From NCBI RefSeq assembly GCF_024586455.1, contig NC_065919.1, positions 21,260,017 through 21,324,016 on the forward strand: DNA of 64,000 nt, in the 5' to 3' direction. The notes beneath the pieces were generated by a model, which was given only the letters and a program-made list of their open reading frames with translations, was not told the origin of the DNA and did not search any database. Position 1 is the first letter of the stretch. Each line of letters starts with the position of its first letter. Below, piece by piece: positions 37,801 to 46,399 of the stretch. The translations under genes were made by a program, and so were the position numbers. The DNA is from Bactrocera neohumeralis. Its lineage: Eukaryota > Arthropoda > Insecta > Diptera > Tephritidae.

Positions 37801-39601
37801 TACACAGACAATATCGTATCCAAAAGTGACGATCAATAGAAAGCTGATTACGCAATTTGAACAAATAACTCAAACTAGATGGAAATCTACAACTAACTGG
37901 AGGATAGCGAAGCCGTTATGGCTAAATTACGACAACACAAAAATTTAGGACTTATTACATAGGACCATAAAATCATTTTTTTATGGTAGGAAAAAGCACA
38001 GAAAACCGGAGTACTAAACCAAACCTACTCCCAACTCAATACTCTCCCACGAAACCACCGGATAAGTATTACTTCGTGGGAGGGACAGAGCATTGATGTT
38101 TCCTCTATTATGCGGACTGACGGAAATCTGTTGAAAAAGTCTCAGTCTTGCCATTATGAAGGCTGACGCTTCGCTAACAGCTTTCCATTTATCAGTCGAA
38201 TGACGTGTCGATAAATAATCGACCGTAAAACTACCACCGAGTGTGGTTTTTAGTTTTTCCCTTGTATTTGAAAAATGAGGGCAACAAAATAATCAGAGTC
38301 TTCTATATACTCTGTACACGTTGGTTAGTTCGGACTAATGTCATTGTGGTACCCATGTCCGCTAAATATTTGGATCAGATGGAAATCCAGGTCCCCATGC
38401 CATCTGTCTATCTACGAGGGGACGTCCGGTATAAGTCGGTGCGTCCAGCGCACTTTGGATGAGGAATCCCACCGCTTCTACCACATTTTAGTGCTCTATC
38501 GGCAAACCCGATACTGTTTTAGACGCTGTTAGCTGTTATAATTGCTCGAGTTCATCTCCTTGGATGTCAATAGGCGTCATACTGGCTGGTACTTCAGCAG
38601 CGTCGCTTGATATAGTCCGGAAATCAGTTATTACTCGAATTGCAGAAAGCCTATGCACTACAATTATTTGTTTAGCATACGGTTTTATATCCATTGCCTG
38701 TATCCATACTGGTGCCGCATGCAGTATTACGGAACACTTTTCTTTCGCTATTAAGAATCGTCGGCTGGTACGCAGACAGCCTCTATTGATTATCATTCTC
38801 GCTAGAGCATTATGTTTTGTTTGCTTTACCGGAAGAATACGCCAGGTCTTCTTTAAATTTTTATTTGGAATCCAATATTACTCCCAGATACTTCAGCTGC
38901 GGCTGTGAAGTAATCTCGCACTCCCTCATGCTGAGCTCTCCTCTTCGTTCTTCCACCTTCCTGGTGCTTATGTGTAAAACTTCCGTTTTGTACTCCGCCA
39001 GTTCCAGACTCACAGAAGAGAACCATTGGCTTAGATCATTTAAGCACTCATTGCATTGATTTCTTCGGTCGACTAATTGTTTGGCCACTGCTACCACCAT
39101 GAGATCGTCCGCATACGCTATTAGTTTCACTCTGTTGGTTGCTGTTTTTTTAGCACCCCGTCATACATGAGGTTCCATAATACCGAGCCTAGCCATGAAA
39201 GCATATACATATTAGTCTGCCAATCTTTATAATCAACTTTTCCAAGACACCGTGGCGATAGCTCTAAGCACTAACTGAAAAAAATATTTTTTTTATCTAC
39301 ATAAGACTTGTCGGTAAATTAAGTACGTTTTTAGCTTCGAAAAATGGTGGACTTGTTTCGATTTTTGTTTTTTCACCATTCTATCAAGAGTATACCTTAT
39401 TCCTAAAACAAAAGTGTAATTTAATAATAATTTTGATAAAAAAAAAAGTTATTTCAAATTTTTATAATACAGGACTTCCTTGAAAACACTGTCAGCAAAA
39501 AATATGTCTACGAATATGTATATGGCAAACGTCTAGGCTGTTTTATATAACTCAATAATATTATTCTTCCATTATCATTTTCAGAATCGCCACGCAAATA
39601 A
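16623..39601 (+). CDS. dysf: dysfusion (NPAS4-like bHLH-PAS transcription factor), 3' part, six exons
   Basis: Joining 16623-16871, 31637-31821, 32024-32130, 34386-34539, 34890-36574 and 39585-39601 gives one open frame of 798 residues plus TAA. Every junction has GT-AG ends and a matching phase. Residues 1 to about 105 are the later part of PAS-A (GDSVYDIIDKQDH, FLCRMNVSRNARRQMRFGDQK). Residues about 110-266 hold PAS-B (FTTIHSMDMKIAHID, HLGYSKSDIHGLSWYNLLH, FIWVHVVLQVRD). The remainder is a low-complexity tail with poly-Ala, two His-rich blocks and an Asn-rich block, plus a basic SKRR near residue 550 and an acidic, aromatic, Pro-rich stretch near 620-636 (PPDFIDQWNPSPPWS) that may act in activation. 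Known for the family: a nuclear factor that partners Tango and controls tracheal branch fusion and tarsal joint formation in Drosophila. The bHLH and the start of PAS-A are missing, so the gene is partial at its 5' end. Identity as dysf is from recognition of the PAS sequences. Confidence 0.9.
17235..18790 (-). mobile_element. LINE fragment, RT end plus RNase H (family A)
   Basis: From high to low coordinates the minus strand reads a reverse transcriptase segment GTTQVGVLSPFLWTLVVNKL (about 18710-18640) and a truncated TYVD at the YADD position. After a deletion come KHMLGITWDLSPSL and YTATVRPILLYGAVVWW. A continuous 187-residue frame at 17666-18229 carries the RNase H domain (SYTDDSKMDDGVCAG, LPDHCSVFQASVFGIEKAAE, WVPGYKGIESNEIVNEIAKN). 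The part below 17660 is the LINE C-terminal region. The YADD motif and several RNase H acidic residues are damaged, so it is inactive. It lies antisense in the dysf intron. Confidence 0.85.
18800..20620. repeat. low-complexity intronic DNA, TTG/CA microsatellites
   Basis: No gene is seen. (TTG/TTA)n spans 19558-19572, 19646-19682 and 19708-19900. A segment GCTCTTGTGATTTTTATTG is duplicated at 19745 and 19805, about 60 bp apart. CA-rich runs occur near 19280 and 19400. Long frames translating as poly-Asn or poly-Val here are artefacts of the repeat. Confidence 0.75.
21560..22200 (+). repeat. GTTGCCACCT satellite, array 1
   Basis: GTTGCCACCT occurs at 21565, 21671, 21956, 22076 and 22184. Gaps are 106-120 bp except one of 285 bp that probably contains diverged units. 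Between boxes the DNA is AT-rich, with a longer shared block (AAATATACTTAMGAAGRCTAA) ahead of the boxes at 21956 and 22184. It belongs to the same family as the arrays at 26.7-28.6 kb and 29.6-30.8 kb. Confidence 0.85.
22200..23060. other. non-coding intronic stretch
   Basis: No gene or recognisable repeat is seen apart from poly-A and poly-T tracts and a short TTG run at 22670. Confidence 0.5.
23070..23510 (+). mobile_element. R1-type LINE C-terminal fragment
   Basis: The + strand reads ETAEVLAGIPLIDIHGNEFR, then RWTHILIPDI and HGDLHFHLNQILIGHECPRF. This is the post-RT C-terminal segment of R1-clade LINEs (LAGIPPIDIHxxE, KGRWTHRLIP, HxLTQFLxGHG). One stop and divergence make it non-functional. 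A related R1 copy in the other orientation lies at 38.2-39.2 kb. Confidence 0.75.
23790..24720 (-). mobile_element. mariner remnant 3
   Basis: The minus strand carries the mariner segment MNETWSHHFIAKFNRQSSEW with TANDKPTPKHGKV downstream, and C-terminal parts visible as frameshifted matches at 23800-24060. The usual MDETW, with the first catalytic Asp, is MNETW here, so a key residue is lost. Multiple frameshifts are present. It lies antisense in the large dysf intron. Confidence 0.8.
24720..26690. other. non-coding intronic stretch
   Basis: No gene is supported. A CAA run is at 25803-25825, CA runs are at 25921-25932 and 26040-26052, and TATA-type runs are at 26225-26255. The word AAGTTCGTTGCTTAAGTCTT at 26407 repeats one at 2915. 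Confidence 0.5.
26690..28570 (+). repeat. GTTGCCACCT satellite, array 2
   Basis: Boxes of GAGTTGCCACCT or close variants occur at about 26693, 26811, 26920, 27032, 27151, 27168, 27269, 27383, 27461, 27567, 27682, 27798, 27956, 28064, 28179, 28387, 28452 and 28560. Most gaps are 106-119 bp. TCACTTGAAATAAAA usually follows the box and TATATTTAAAACCAAATTT often precedes it. The rest is variable AT-rich DNA with frequent TTTTTGAAAATTA. Confidence 0.9.
28600..29580. other. non-coding spacer between inverted satellite arrays
   Basis: About 1 kb without a gene separates array 2 from inverted array 3. It is less AT-rich around 28850-29400. Frames of 60-90 codons on both strands show no recognisable domain. 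Confidence 0.5.
29583..30770 (-). repeat. GTTGCCACCT satellite, array 3 (inverted)
   Basis: AGGTGGCAAC, the reverse complement of the box, occurs at about 29583, 29698, 29811, 29920, 30032, 30147, 30213, 30525, 30636 and 30756. Main spacings are 110-116 bp. Units at 29698-30170 are the most alike, sharing ACTCTTCTTTAAAATATATT after the box. Weaker boxes lie near 30300 and 30580. Confidence 0.9.
30795..30945 (+). repeat. short dispersed fly repeat, fragment
   Basis: It holds TATATGCCATAGTGGTCTGA and CCGACAAATGCGCAGCTTCT, then AAACTGAGGGACTA. These match the inner part of the repeat at 15.95-16.47 kb. Both ends are missing. Confidence 0.65.
31637..31821 (+). CDS. dysf: dysf exon: end of PAS-A and start of PAS-B
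   Basis: The exon lies between a TTGCAG acceptor (31631-31636) and a GTGAGA donor at 31822. It starts in phase 0 and ends after two bases of a codon. It encodes VVLVQGHYLSYLP, then the conserved PVFLATCTPIAMPE linker and the beginning of PAS-B (VFTTIHSMDMKIAHIDK). It is separated from the previous exon by 14,765 bp of repeat-rich intron. Confidence 0.92.
32024..32130 (+). CDS. dysf: dysf exon: central PAS-B
   Basis: The acceptor is TGTCCACAG ending at 32023 and the donor is GTGAGT at 32131. The first base completes an Asn codon split across the 202-bp intron. The exon encodes GEFHLGYSKSDIHGLSWYNL and LLHSENLREAQSKHRL, the typical middle of a bHLH-PAS PAS-B domain. It ends after one base of an Ile codon. 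Confidence 0.92.
32206..32287. repeat. perfect 25-bp inverted repeat (hairpin)
   Basis: Arms at 32206-32230 and 32263-32287 are exact reverse complements (core AAAGCGAAAATTATTCTTAT) with a 32-bp loop. It lies 76 bp after the donor of the 107-bp dysf exon. Confidence 0.9.
32391..32690. repeat. 155-bp tandem duplication
   Basis: AATCGAGTTACTAATTTTAG and about 130 following bases, including two CCAGTT-type words, are repeated at 32391 and 32546 with very few differences. It sits in the dysf intron between exons at 32024 and 34386. No coding capacity is seen. Confidence 0.85.
32700..34060 (-). mobile_element. LINE fragment with RT start and RNase H, RT core deleted (family C)
   Basis: On the minus strand, about 33870-33780 reads AINSFLPLKAAGPDEIIPI, the start of a LINE reverse transcriptase, and about 33640-33590 reads VLERLLDLHIR. 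At about 33400 the frame enters the RNase H domain (YTDGSK), followed by NNYGKIQKATIYTDSQAALQ at about 33250-33190. The central RT with the catalytic YADD is absent. The NNYG...IYTxSQAAL segment matches the + strand fragment at 37.6 kb, so both are one family. Confidence 0.75.
34386..34539 (+). CDS. dysf: dysf exon: later PAS-B
   Basis: The acceptor is AATTTCAG ending at 34385 and the donor is GTAAGT at 34540. The exon encodes TQSEQDRSCILLVRMQRRQG, DFIWVHVVLQVRD and PVIVCTNQVL, the C-terminal strands of PAS-B. It does not contain an ATG-started reading frame of its own. Frame and phase join both neighbours exactly. Confidence 0.92.
34890..36574 (+). CDS. dysf: dysf exon: end of PAS-B and long regulatory tail
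   Basis: The exon starts after a pyrimidine-rich acceptor ending CATAG at 34889 and completes an Asn codon. It opens with EREASVMLANSWLYHYYSVQ, the end of PAS-B. It then encodes about 530 residues of low-complexity sequence: an Ala run near 34999-35033, His-rich blocks at about 35036-35090 and 35155-35255, and an Asn/His/Ser-rich block at about 35660-35810. A conserved-looking segment containing EPPDFIDQWNPSPPWS starts at 36052. A GTGAGT donor at 36575 ends the exon. If that donor is not used, translation continues for eight more residues to a TGA at 36598-36600. The ATG at 34807 in the same frame lies in the intron and is not the start. Confidence 0.9.
37400..38120 (+). mobile_element. LINE RNase H fragment (family C)
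   Basis: The + strand reads YTDGTAVLGRMYTARI at about 37430, then NNYGRTQKVIIYTNSQAALL, and the RNase H end GNEIADELVKSGAS at 37741. The usual TDSQ aspartate is Asn here (TNSQ). Stops break the frame. It lies in the last dysf intron, sense to the gene. Confidence 0.75.
38240..39180 (-). mobile_element. R1-clade LINE fragment, RT to C-terminus
   Basis: The minus strand at 39130-38861 reads IAYADDLMVVAVAKQLVDRR, WFSSVSLELAEYKTEVLHIS and LKYLGVILDSK, the R1 reverse transcriptase from the YADD motif onward. After a frameshift, 38796-38536 reads FLIAKEKCSVILHAAPVWIQ and LSAIRVITDFRTISSDAAEV, then MTPIDIQGDE. Degraded WTHRLIPDV and DLDFHLIQIFSGHG follow to about 38350. It has a catalytic YADD but lacks the N-terminal RT, endonuclease and ORF1. 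Confidence 0.85.
39585..39601 (+). CDS. dysf: dysf terminal coding exon (ESPRK-stop)
   Basis: A strong acceptor, CATTTTCAG, ends at 39584. The next bases complete the split codon as Glu and add Ser-Pro-Arg-Lys followed by TAA at 39599-39601. The exon codes for only five residues, and the preceding intron is 3,010 bp and contains two LINE fragments. The call rests on phase match, acceptor quality and the absence of a better acceptor nearby. The alternative is termination at 36600 by reading through the donor. Confidence 0.6.
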
Positions 39602-41562
39602 ATCAGCACAACAAAGTTTGCTGAACCCTAACGGAGACCTATCCTAAAAATAACCCGCTAATGAAGCAGTTAGGTGCAATAAAAGTGAGCAAACAAAACC
39701 AAATTAAGCTTTATGGGCTTATACAAACATAAATATTGGCATATATATGTATGTATAATTATAATTATTAAAATCAAATTTTATTAGCGCACACAAAGAT
39801 TAATTGTCAAAATTTCATGCATTTAATGGGAAAAAATTTATGACAAATTTTGACAGCTGACAATATGATTGACTAAAATGTATGGAATACAACAAAAAAT
39901 TATTTAGAAAATTAATGCAGCGTTTCTAAAAGTGATTGCAACAACAACAAATGTTAATTTTATTAGCAATATAAAATTAAAAATAATAATTAAATAAGCA
40001 AAAGCTAATGAATTGAGCAATGTGACACATCAAACAACAAAAACAAAGCAATTATATAATTATTAAATTTTTGTAGCAATAACTGTGAATAAGTAATTTT
40101 GTATGTAAGTATATAAAAATAACAATATATGATATGTATATAGTATGTGTATGTATATAACATATGTAATGTGTGCCTTTGTGTGTATTTTTGTGTAAGC
40201 ATGTGAGCTGCGGGTATAATGAAAGTGCAAATAAATTTTTATTGCCAATTATTCCGTTATAATTGGTATTAGCGACGTCAAGCGCGGGTGTTTAAAAGAA
40301 TGTCGGTTTGAAATTTTCGCACACACATACATATGTGCATATACATATATACATAGTATATGTATATGTATGTGTGCGTATTACCTATGCTATACAGTAA
40401 TATGGTATATTGACGGAATTGAAATTAGCAAAGACGTCAAAAATTATTGAAAGCTGTTGCGAAGTGCGAAATTTGACGTAAATTAGAATATATGTATAAA
40501 CATTAGGGTGCGTCAAAAAAAAATCGAAATTGCTTTTTCACTTGGTACACTGAAAATGGGTTCTTAAACAGCCCTAAGAAAGTCTAGCTTGACCTCAAAT
40601 AGAATATAAGTATAAACATTAGGGTGTGCCCAAAAAATCTAAAAAAAAAAAATTGTTCACTTTGCTAAACAAAAATAAGTTCGTAGACAGCTCAAAATAA
40701 GTCTAGCTGTACATCACAAAAAATGTATGTACATAAATACATACATATATACATTAGGGTGCATCAAAAAAATATAAAATTTTTTTTTCGCGGTACACTG
40801 AAAATGGAATTTTAGACAGCTCTAAGTATCCACGTATGAGCTTTCAATTGTAACGGAAAGCTGCTCCGCCTTACAGTTTTCTATTTTTCTTCTTATTATA
40901 AAAAAAACTAACATTTCGCTTCCAAATTTTGAAAAATAGTTTGAACTTCGAAAGATTTTCTTAGAGCTGTTTAAGAACCTATTATAAAGAGCAGCAAGTA
41001 AAAAAATTTTTCGGATTTTTGGCCCACCCTAATGTCAAACTTACATTGGTTATACACACATATGAGTACACAAGCACTTGCTATAGTAGACGTCTAATTT
41101 AAAAAAAAAAACATTCGGATTTTTTTTGCCCCACCCTAATGTCAAACTTATATTGGTTATACATACATATGAGTACACAAGCACTTGCTATAGTAGACGT
41201 CTAATTTAAAAAAAAACATTCGTATTTTTTTTTACCCACCCTAATGTCAAACTTATATTGGTTATACACACATATGAGTACACAAGCACTTGCGTAAATA
41301 GACGTCTAATTTATTTTAAGCTTTTCTACATTAAAATTACTTTTATTTTTTTTTTGTAATTTATTTTTAGCCTCTATCTTTACTACCCCACTAGTGTGCA
41401 GAGCATACATATGTATTTTTGCAATTTAAATTTAGCTTAGATAAAAATTCGAAAATTAGTGCAATTTTTAATGTTTATTTGTTCGCTAAGTTTTAGATTA
41501 TTTATATATACAGTTATTAGTTAGCTGATAAGCAGCAACGGAAACATTGTAAAGACAATAAA
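39602..41562 (+). other. dysf: probable dysf 3' UTR with candidate polyadenylation signals
   Basis: AT-rich, non-coding sequence follows the TAA. AATAAA hexamers lie at 39678-39683, 40230-40235 and 41557-41562. Any of them could end the transcript. The part from 40500 to 41335 is a foldback repeat, which would sit inside the UTR if the distal signal is used. Which signal is used cannot be told from sequence. Confidence 0.4.
40500..41335. repeat. foldback repeat with 106-bp direct repeats
   Basis: ATTAGGGTGCGTCAAAAAAA-like heads occur at about 40503, 40618 and 40752. Their reverse complement (GGCCCACCCTAATGT) is at about 41020, 41130 and 41235, with TTCTTAAACAGC/GCTGTTTAAGAA also inverted. 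Three nearly identical units of about 106 bp (CACCCTAATGTCAAACTTAT ... GTAGACGTCTAATTT) run from about 41023 to 41335. It is non-coding and probably a MITE-like or foldback element within the dysf 3' region. Confidence 0.75.
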
Positions 41563-42019
41563 CTGGAAAGAAAATTTTATTTTTAAGTGGCAATGCAGTT
41601 TAAATGTATGTATGTATGAGTGTGGCAATTTTACGTGCAACTAAATGGAAAATATTTTTATGTTTTAAATTTTTTATATTATTTTTAAGTAACTGTATTT
41701 ATTACTTTACATTTTTATAACTAATACACATATGTAAACACATATAAAGATGTATGTATGTAAGCATAAGCCTTGTATGAAATATACAAGTAAATTATTT
41801 ATATCTACAAAGTAACAAACAGTTGAGTAAACAGTTTCGAAAGCAATAACGGTATATTATTGTAAAATAAAGGAGTGTATAAATAAAATTTTATAAATAC
41901 GAAAAAAAGAAGATCATTAATTATGAATGGCAAGCAATAAAAAAAACAGTAAGTACCTTCACATTTATATATACTTGTATTATACATTTACAGATATTCA
42001 AAAGTTAACGGAAACTATA

Positions 42020-43105
42020 ACGTTCCAAGTAGATAACTGGTTTTTCAATAGGGCCGCTACAAAAGTAGACCGATAGGGACAGCAAACGACGCCATATTTT
42101 TTCGCGCTCTTTTGCCATTTTTCTTCAGTAAGGTTTGCCATTTCAACATGGAAAGTTATACGATCCAAAAACGAGTCGAAATTATTAAATTCGAAGTTCG
42201 AAGTTAGTGGCCTCAACTTTAAGAGCGCTACGCCAATTCATGGTCATCATAATCGTCCTGCCAGATCAACAATTGAGCGTTTAGTGGAAAAATTTTAATC
42301 CACAGACACAGTACAAAATGTTCCCGTGTCAGTGAGACAAAGAAGTGCCTGTAGTGTCGAGAATATTGCTGCCGCTAGCGCATCAATTGAGGAAGACCCA
42401 AATCAGTCTCTCACACGTTGTTCTCAAACGTTGGGCATCTCTGTGACGTCGTTGTGGCGAATTCGGCAAAAATATCTTGACCTACATCCTTACAAAATAA
42501 AATTGACGTAAGAACTGAAGTCGCTTGACCACCAGAATCTTTCGTGAATTGGGCTGAGCAACAACTTTAAAATTATCCAGATTTTTATTGAAAAATCATC
42601 TTCTCTCATGAGGCTCATTCCTGGCTGAATGGTTTTGTCAATAAGCAAAATATACGTTATTGGTGAGGCAACAATCCATACGTACTCCATAAGTCACCAT
42701 TGCGTCCCGAAAAAATTACGGTTTGATGCGGCTTATGAGCCGGCGGCGTCTTTGGGACGTACTTCTTCCGTGATGATGAAGACCGGCACGTTACTGTGAA
42801 TGGGAATTGCTACCACTCAAAAGTATGTCACAATAGATTTATAGAGAACTAAGTTTGGTGAACGTGTTGTCTCACGAAATGGCCCAGTCAATCTAACGAA
42901 GCCGAACGTAATATTACAGCAGTATCGGCCGATTTATACTTGAAAACCGTCGAAAATTCGGTTCAGCATCTGGACTTCTGCAAGCGTGCCTGTGGTGGCC
43001 ATGCAAAAGAAATCTAGTTCCATACATAATGGCATCGAATTTACTTTTACAGGAAGGAGCTTTTGTAGCGCTTTTATTGAAAAACTCGATACTTCACGTA
43101 AATAA
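42020..43105 (+). mobile_element. Tc1/mariner-superfamily element with terminal inverted repeats, internally deleted
   Basis: The left end GTTTTTCAATAGGGCCGCTA (from 42040) and the right end CTTTTGTAGCGCTTTTATTG (from 43060) form an inverted pair, and AAGTA-type similarity extends outward. The + strand holds a helix-turn-helix N-terminus (VRQRSACSVENIAAASASIE, TLGISVTSLWRIRQK) and, through frameshifts, a DDE transposase-like body. A gap removes the centre between a GNCYHS-type segment and LLRTKFGERVVSRNGPVN. The C-terminal LDFCKRACGGHAKEI is present. It is a dead copy. Confidence 0.8.
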
Positions 43106-43204
43106 AAAACATTACCTTAACTAAAACTTATAAAATAGATTGATTTTCTATAAGCATAATCAATTCAAAATTTTGCAACATACATACATACAAGTATATC
43201 ATCA

Positions 43205-43320
43205 AGTATAAAAGTTTTCGGTCGTTCCGACAAATAAATAGCCTCATGAGGAAAAAGGATGTGTGCAGTATTTCAGATCAAATCTCAAAACTAAGGAACA
43301 GTGCGCGTATATATAGACAG
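43205..43320 (+). repeat. short dispersed fly repeat, fragment
   Basis: GGTCGTTCCGACAAATAAAT, then GAAAAAGGATGTGTGCAGTA, match the central part of the 15.95-16.47 kb repeat. The tail is reduced to TATATAGACAGAAG. Confidence 0.55.
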
Positions 43321-43344
43321 AAGAACTTGTGTTGTTTATCTTGT

Positions 43345-44740
43345 AATGGTTATGTAGTCCCCATTAGGGTGATAAGGTTCAGATAAGTCCAACGGCAGGC
43401 CCAGGCAACGTGCTGTTCCCCCATGAGCTTCCGGCTAGAGACTTGAGGATTTTGTTGCGGCACTGTACCTTGGCAATAATCGCATTTGAATGAGGAGTGA
43501 TGGACCAATTTAGAATTTTTACCTCGAAACAGTACGAATGATTGCCGACCGCTCAGGTAGTCCAAAGTTCACTTCTTCAGACCTGGAGGAGGCGTAGATT
43601 TTCCGATGTCTTCAAGTAGCAATGTGTAACTGACTCTGTCAAAGGCTTTTGACAAGTCCAAAGCGACGATGCTCGGATAGGTCATGAACTATACGGGCGT
43701 TTATGACACTATGATTTGCTGGAGGTTTGTTAGACACAGGTGTAGAGTGAAAGTCGGGAGTAGCAAGGCCTCAAGCGTTTTTGACTACTGGGGAAAAGAG
43801 AGTTATCGGGCGATAGGACTCTTCTTTGTTGGCGGGTTTCTGAAGTTTCAGTGGTGAGTCCACACTTCCGATTTTCCACACATCGGGTATTTGAAGAGTA
43901 GTCAGCGACAGGTTGAAGACCTTGGTGAGGAACTTTACTCCCATGGAGCTAGGTGCTTTAGCATAAGCATGTTTATTCCATCAGAGCGAATGGATTTAGA
44001 GGATTTGGCTTTACTGGCACCTTCTCATCAGTGAAAGTAAGAGGTGCGCAGTCTTTTGGCATTTTGCGCAGCCGTCGGGTAACACATAATTTGTCTTTGC
44101 CTACCGAAAGTTGCAATGCGAATTACCAGCTAAAATAGCTCGCGCACTTCTTCGACGAGATATGGCAATTAAATTGAATTTCAACTCTGTCTTCATATCT
44201 CTTCTGGTTATACAAAGCCTTGACAGTAGTCCGAAGCATAGTCACGCTAGTGTAGAGGTTGCAAGACTTCAGGTGCGCTATCCATTTTGTCTGCTTATGT
44301 TGATTTACCATTTGCCGAATCTCCAAATTTAGATCCCTTATTCGGAGATCACAGCGATCGGCATGGCATAAGGTATCGCCTTCATTAGCTGCTTCAAGTG
44401 GGAAATCAGGGCGGAGTTCCGTGATTCTTCCAACCGAGATGAAGCGAGCGGTAGCAGCTGTAAACACCTTGCGAAATTGACGTTCGCCAACGATTACGTC
44501 CATAGGAATGGGTAGGGCGGTGAAGATACTCTAGGTAAATTCTGTGAAGCGGACCCAGTTAGCTTCGTTAAAGTTAACGAAGGTACGGTTATTCACAAAA
44601 ATAAAGTCGGGCATAGGTCGCCAGATTACGCTATTAAACAGACCACCACTAGAGACCATTATTTCTACCATTGATCTTTCTCCTCTCTCCCGAAACGTAT
44701 ATAATAAACAAGGAGGTAAATTAATAGTTGACAATTATTT
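43345..44740 (-). mobile_element. Jockey-clade LINE fragment (endonuclease end to RT)
   Basis: From high to low the minus strand reads the end of the endonuclease (IMVSSGGLFNSVIWRPM, then DNRTF-like VNNRTFVNFNEANW) at 44734-44560. A linker with VGERQFRKVFTAATARF and RDLNLEIRQMVNQHKQTKW follows at 44500-44250. The RT comes next: VKFLTKVFNLSLTTLQIPDV, SYRPITLFSPVVK, SIVALDLSKAFD and YLSGRQSFVLFRGKNSKL. It ends before the YADD motif. Frameshifts are common. It is the best-preserved Jockey copy in the window but truncated at both ends. Confidence 0.85.
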
Positions 44741-45527
44741 CCACTTATTGGAGCATGAAATCTAAAAGTACACCTTATTTTGGCTATTCCTTTTTCGCCT
44801 ACACCTAGGTTATACCTGTTATAATTTTTAAAACGGCGTTTGAACTTCACAAGCTTTTTTAGGGGGAATATTTGTATAATTACAAAAATGTGAGACTGAG
44901 ACTGTGATCTTCACTTAATGAACACGTGGTATTCGTATTCATTTCAAACCACATTTACTTGAACAAATCTTAATGCTTCATTCTCCTTTCATTTTGTTTA
45001 AGTACTCCGGTACTTGACTCACAAATCTCCACAATTTGCCAAAAATATAAAAAATTACCAAAATAATCAAATGCAAATGCCTGTTGAACACACTTTTACC
45101 GGCATACCAAATATTTCAAGCCAAAGTTACGTGAAAAGGGTGCAACAGAGTTGAGCAAACTGTTCGGTCATAAAGCAGCAATAAGTAATGGCCACAACGA
45201 GACCTCTGCCACCAAGCTGACGCATTGCCACAGGCCGAGAGCGTTAAATGGCTTGGTAAACTAATGTAAGGCATATAAAATATTTGCCGGAGTTGGCAGT
45301 TCAAGCGAGTGGCCGCATAGAACACCCACATTCCATTACAATGACTAGCCGTAATATTTTTTAATGAACATTTACAGTACCGGCGCTCTTAAATATTTCG
45401 AAAGATATTCATGTGGAGTTTTATATGGTAAATAAGGGGACAGAGAGAAGCATAAAGAAATATTGTTAAAGGCCATTGATATCCATAATACCGGATTCTT
45501 ATGTGAGATGGGTTTTTATATAATAAT

Positions 45528-46067
45528 AATTCTGGTTTCAAAAAAGTCTTGCGGTATTTTTATTGAATTTTTTTTTTTATTGAAATTGAAATGAATTTTT
45601 GATGACTCATGCCCAGCTCTTGATCGATGCTACGGCTGCTACTATGCCGGTCTCTTTCGACCTATTCAGCGATTTTATCGCAATTTTCGACGACAGGCCT
45701 TCCGGAGCGTGACGCATCTTCGACCACCTCTACACCAGAACGAAAACGTTGAAACCATCGTTGTGCTGTGGAAATGGAAACTGTATCGGGTCCATAAACT
45801 GCACAAATTTTATTGGCGCCTTGAGATGCATTTTTGCCTTTATCGTAGTAGTACTGTAAAATATGCCGTATTTTCTCTTTATTTTGCTCCATATTTGCGA
45901 CGCTATAACTCACGAACGACTTAAAAGAAACGACAATCAATGTGTTAGCGCGTGAAATGAGCTTTCCAAAAAGGTATAGCATGACCCGATACGACGAATA
46001 AAACTAGAACTACGCGCTTTCAGCGCCAACTAGCGAAAATACCGCAAGACTTTTTTGACAACCTAAT
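45528..46067 (-). mobile_element. internally deleted mariner with intact terminal repeats
   Basis: Terminal inverted repeats TCAAAAAAGTCTTGCGGTAT (45538-45557, matching on to 45560) and its complement (46036-46058) bracket a 106-residue minus-strand frame. That frame begins with an ATG region and encodes a mariner N-terminus: MEQNKEKIRHILQYYYDKG, VSISTAQRWFQRFRSG and DASRSGRPV. The frame hits a stop at about 45662 and the catalytic domain is deleted. A short AT-rich segment joins the N-terminus directly to the other terminal repeat. It resembles the mellifera/capitata-type mariners, by motif recognition only. Confidence 0.85.
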
Positions 46068-46399
46068 ATAATAAACATTGATTTATATGGCCTTCTGGTT
46101 TACCGAAATTTTATGCAGCCTGGTTAATATTTTACAACAGCACTAAACCCTCTTCTTAAACCAATTGAGGCACATTGCTCTATGTCAATACCAAACCACC
46201 ACTTTTGATAGATGTTTAACCTACATACTAAGAGCTTCAGCACAACTCAAGTTTGATATATAGGTTTTTAAACTCTGAACATTGTATATTAAGTTTGCCA
46301 CGAAACTTGTAGCATCTAGAAGGAAATAACGGAAACCATAGAAATACATGACGAGCTCAATCGCTATATTACACAACCTACACAATAACTGTCGGATTT

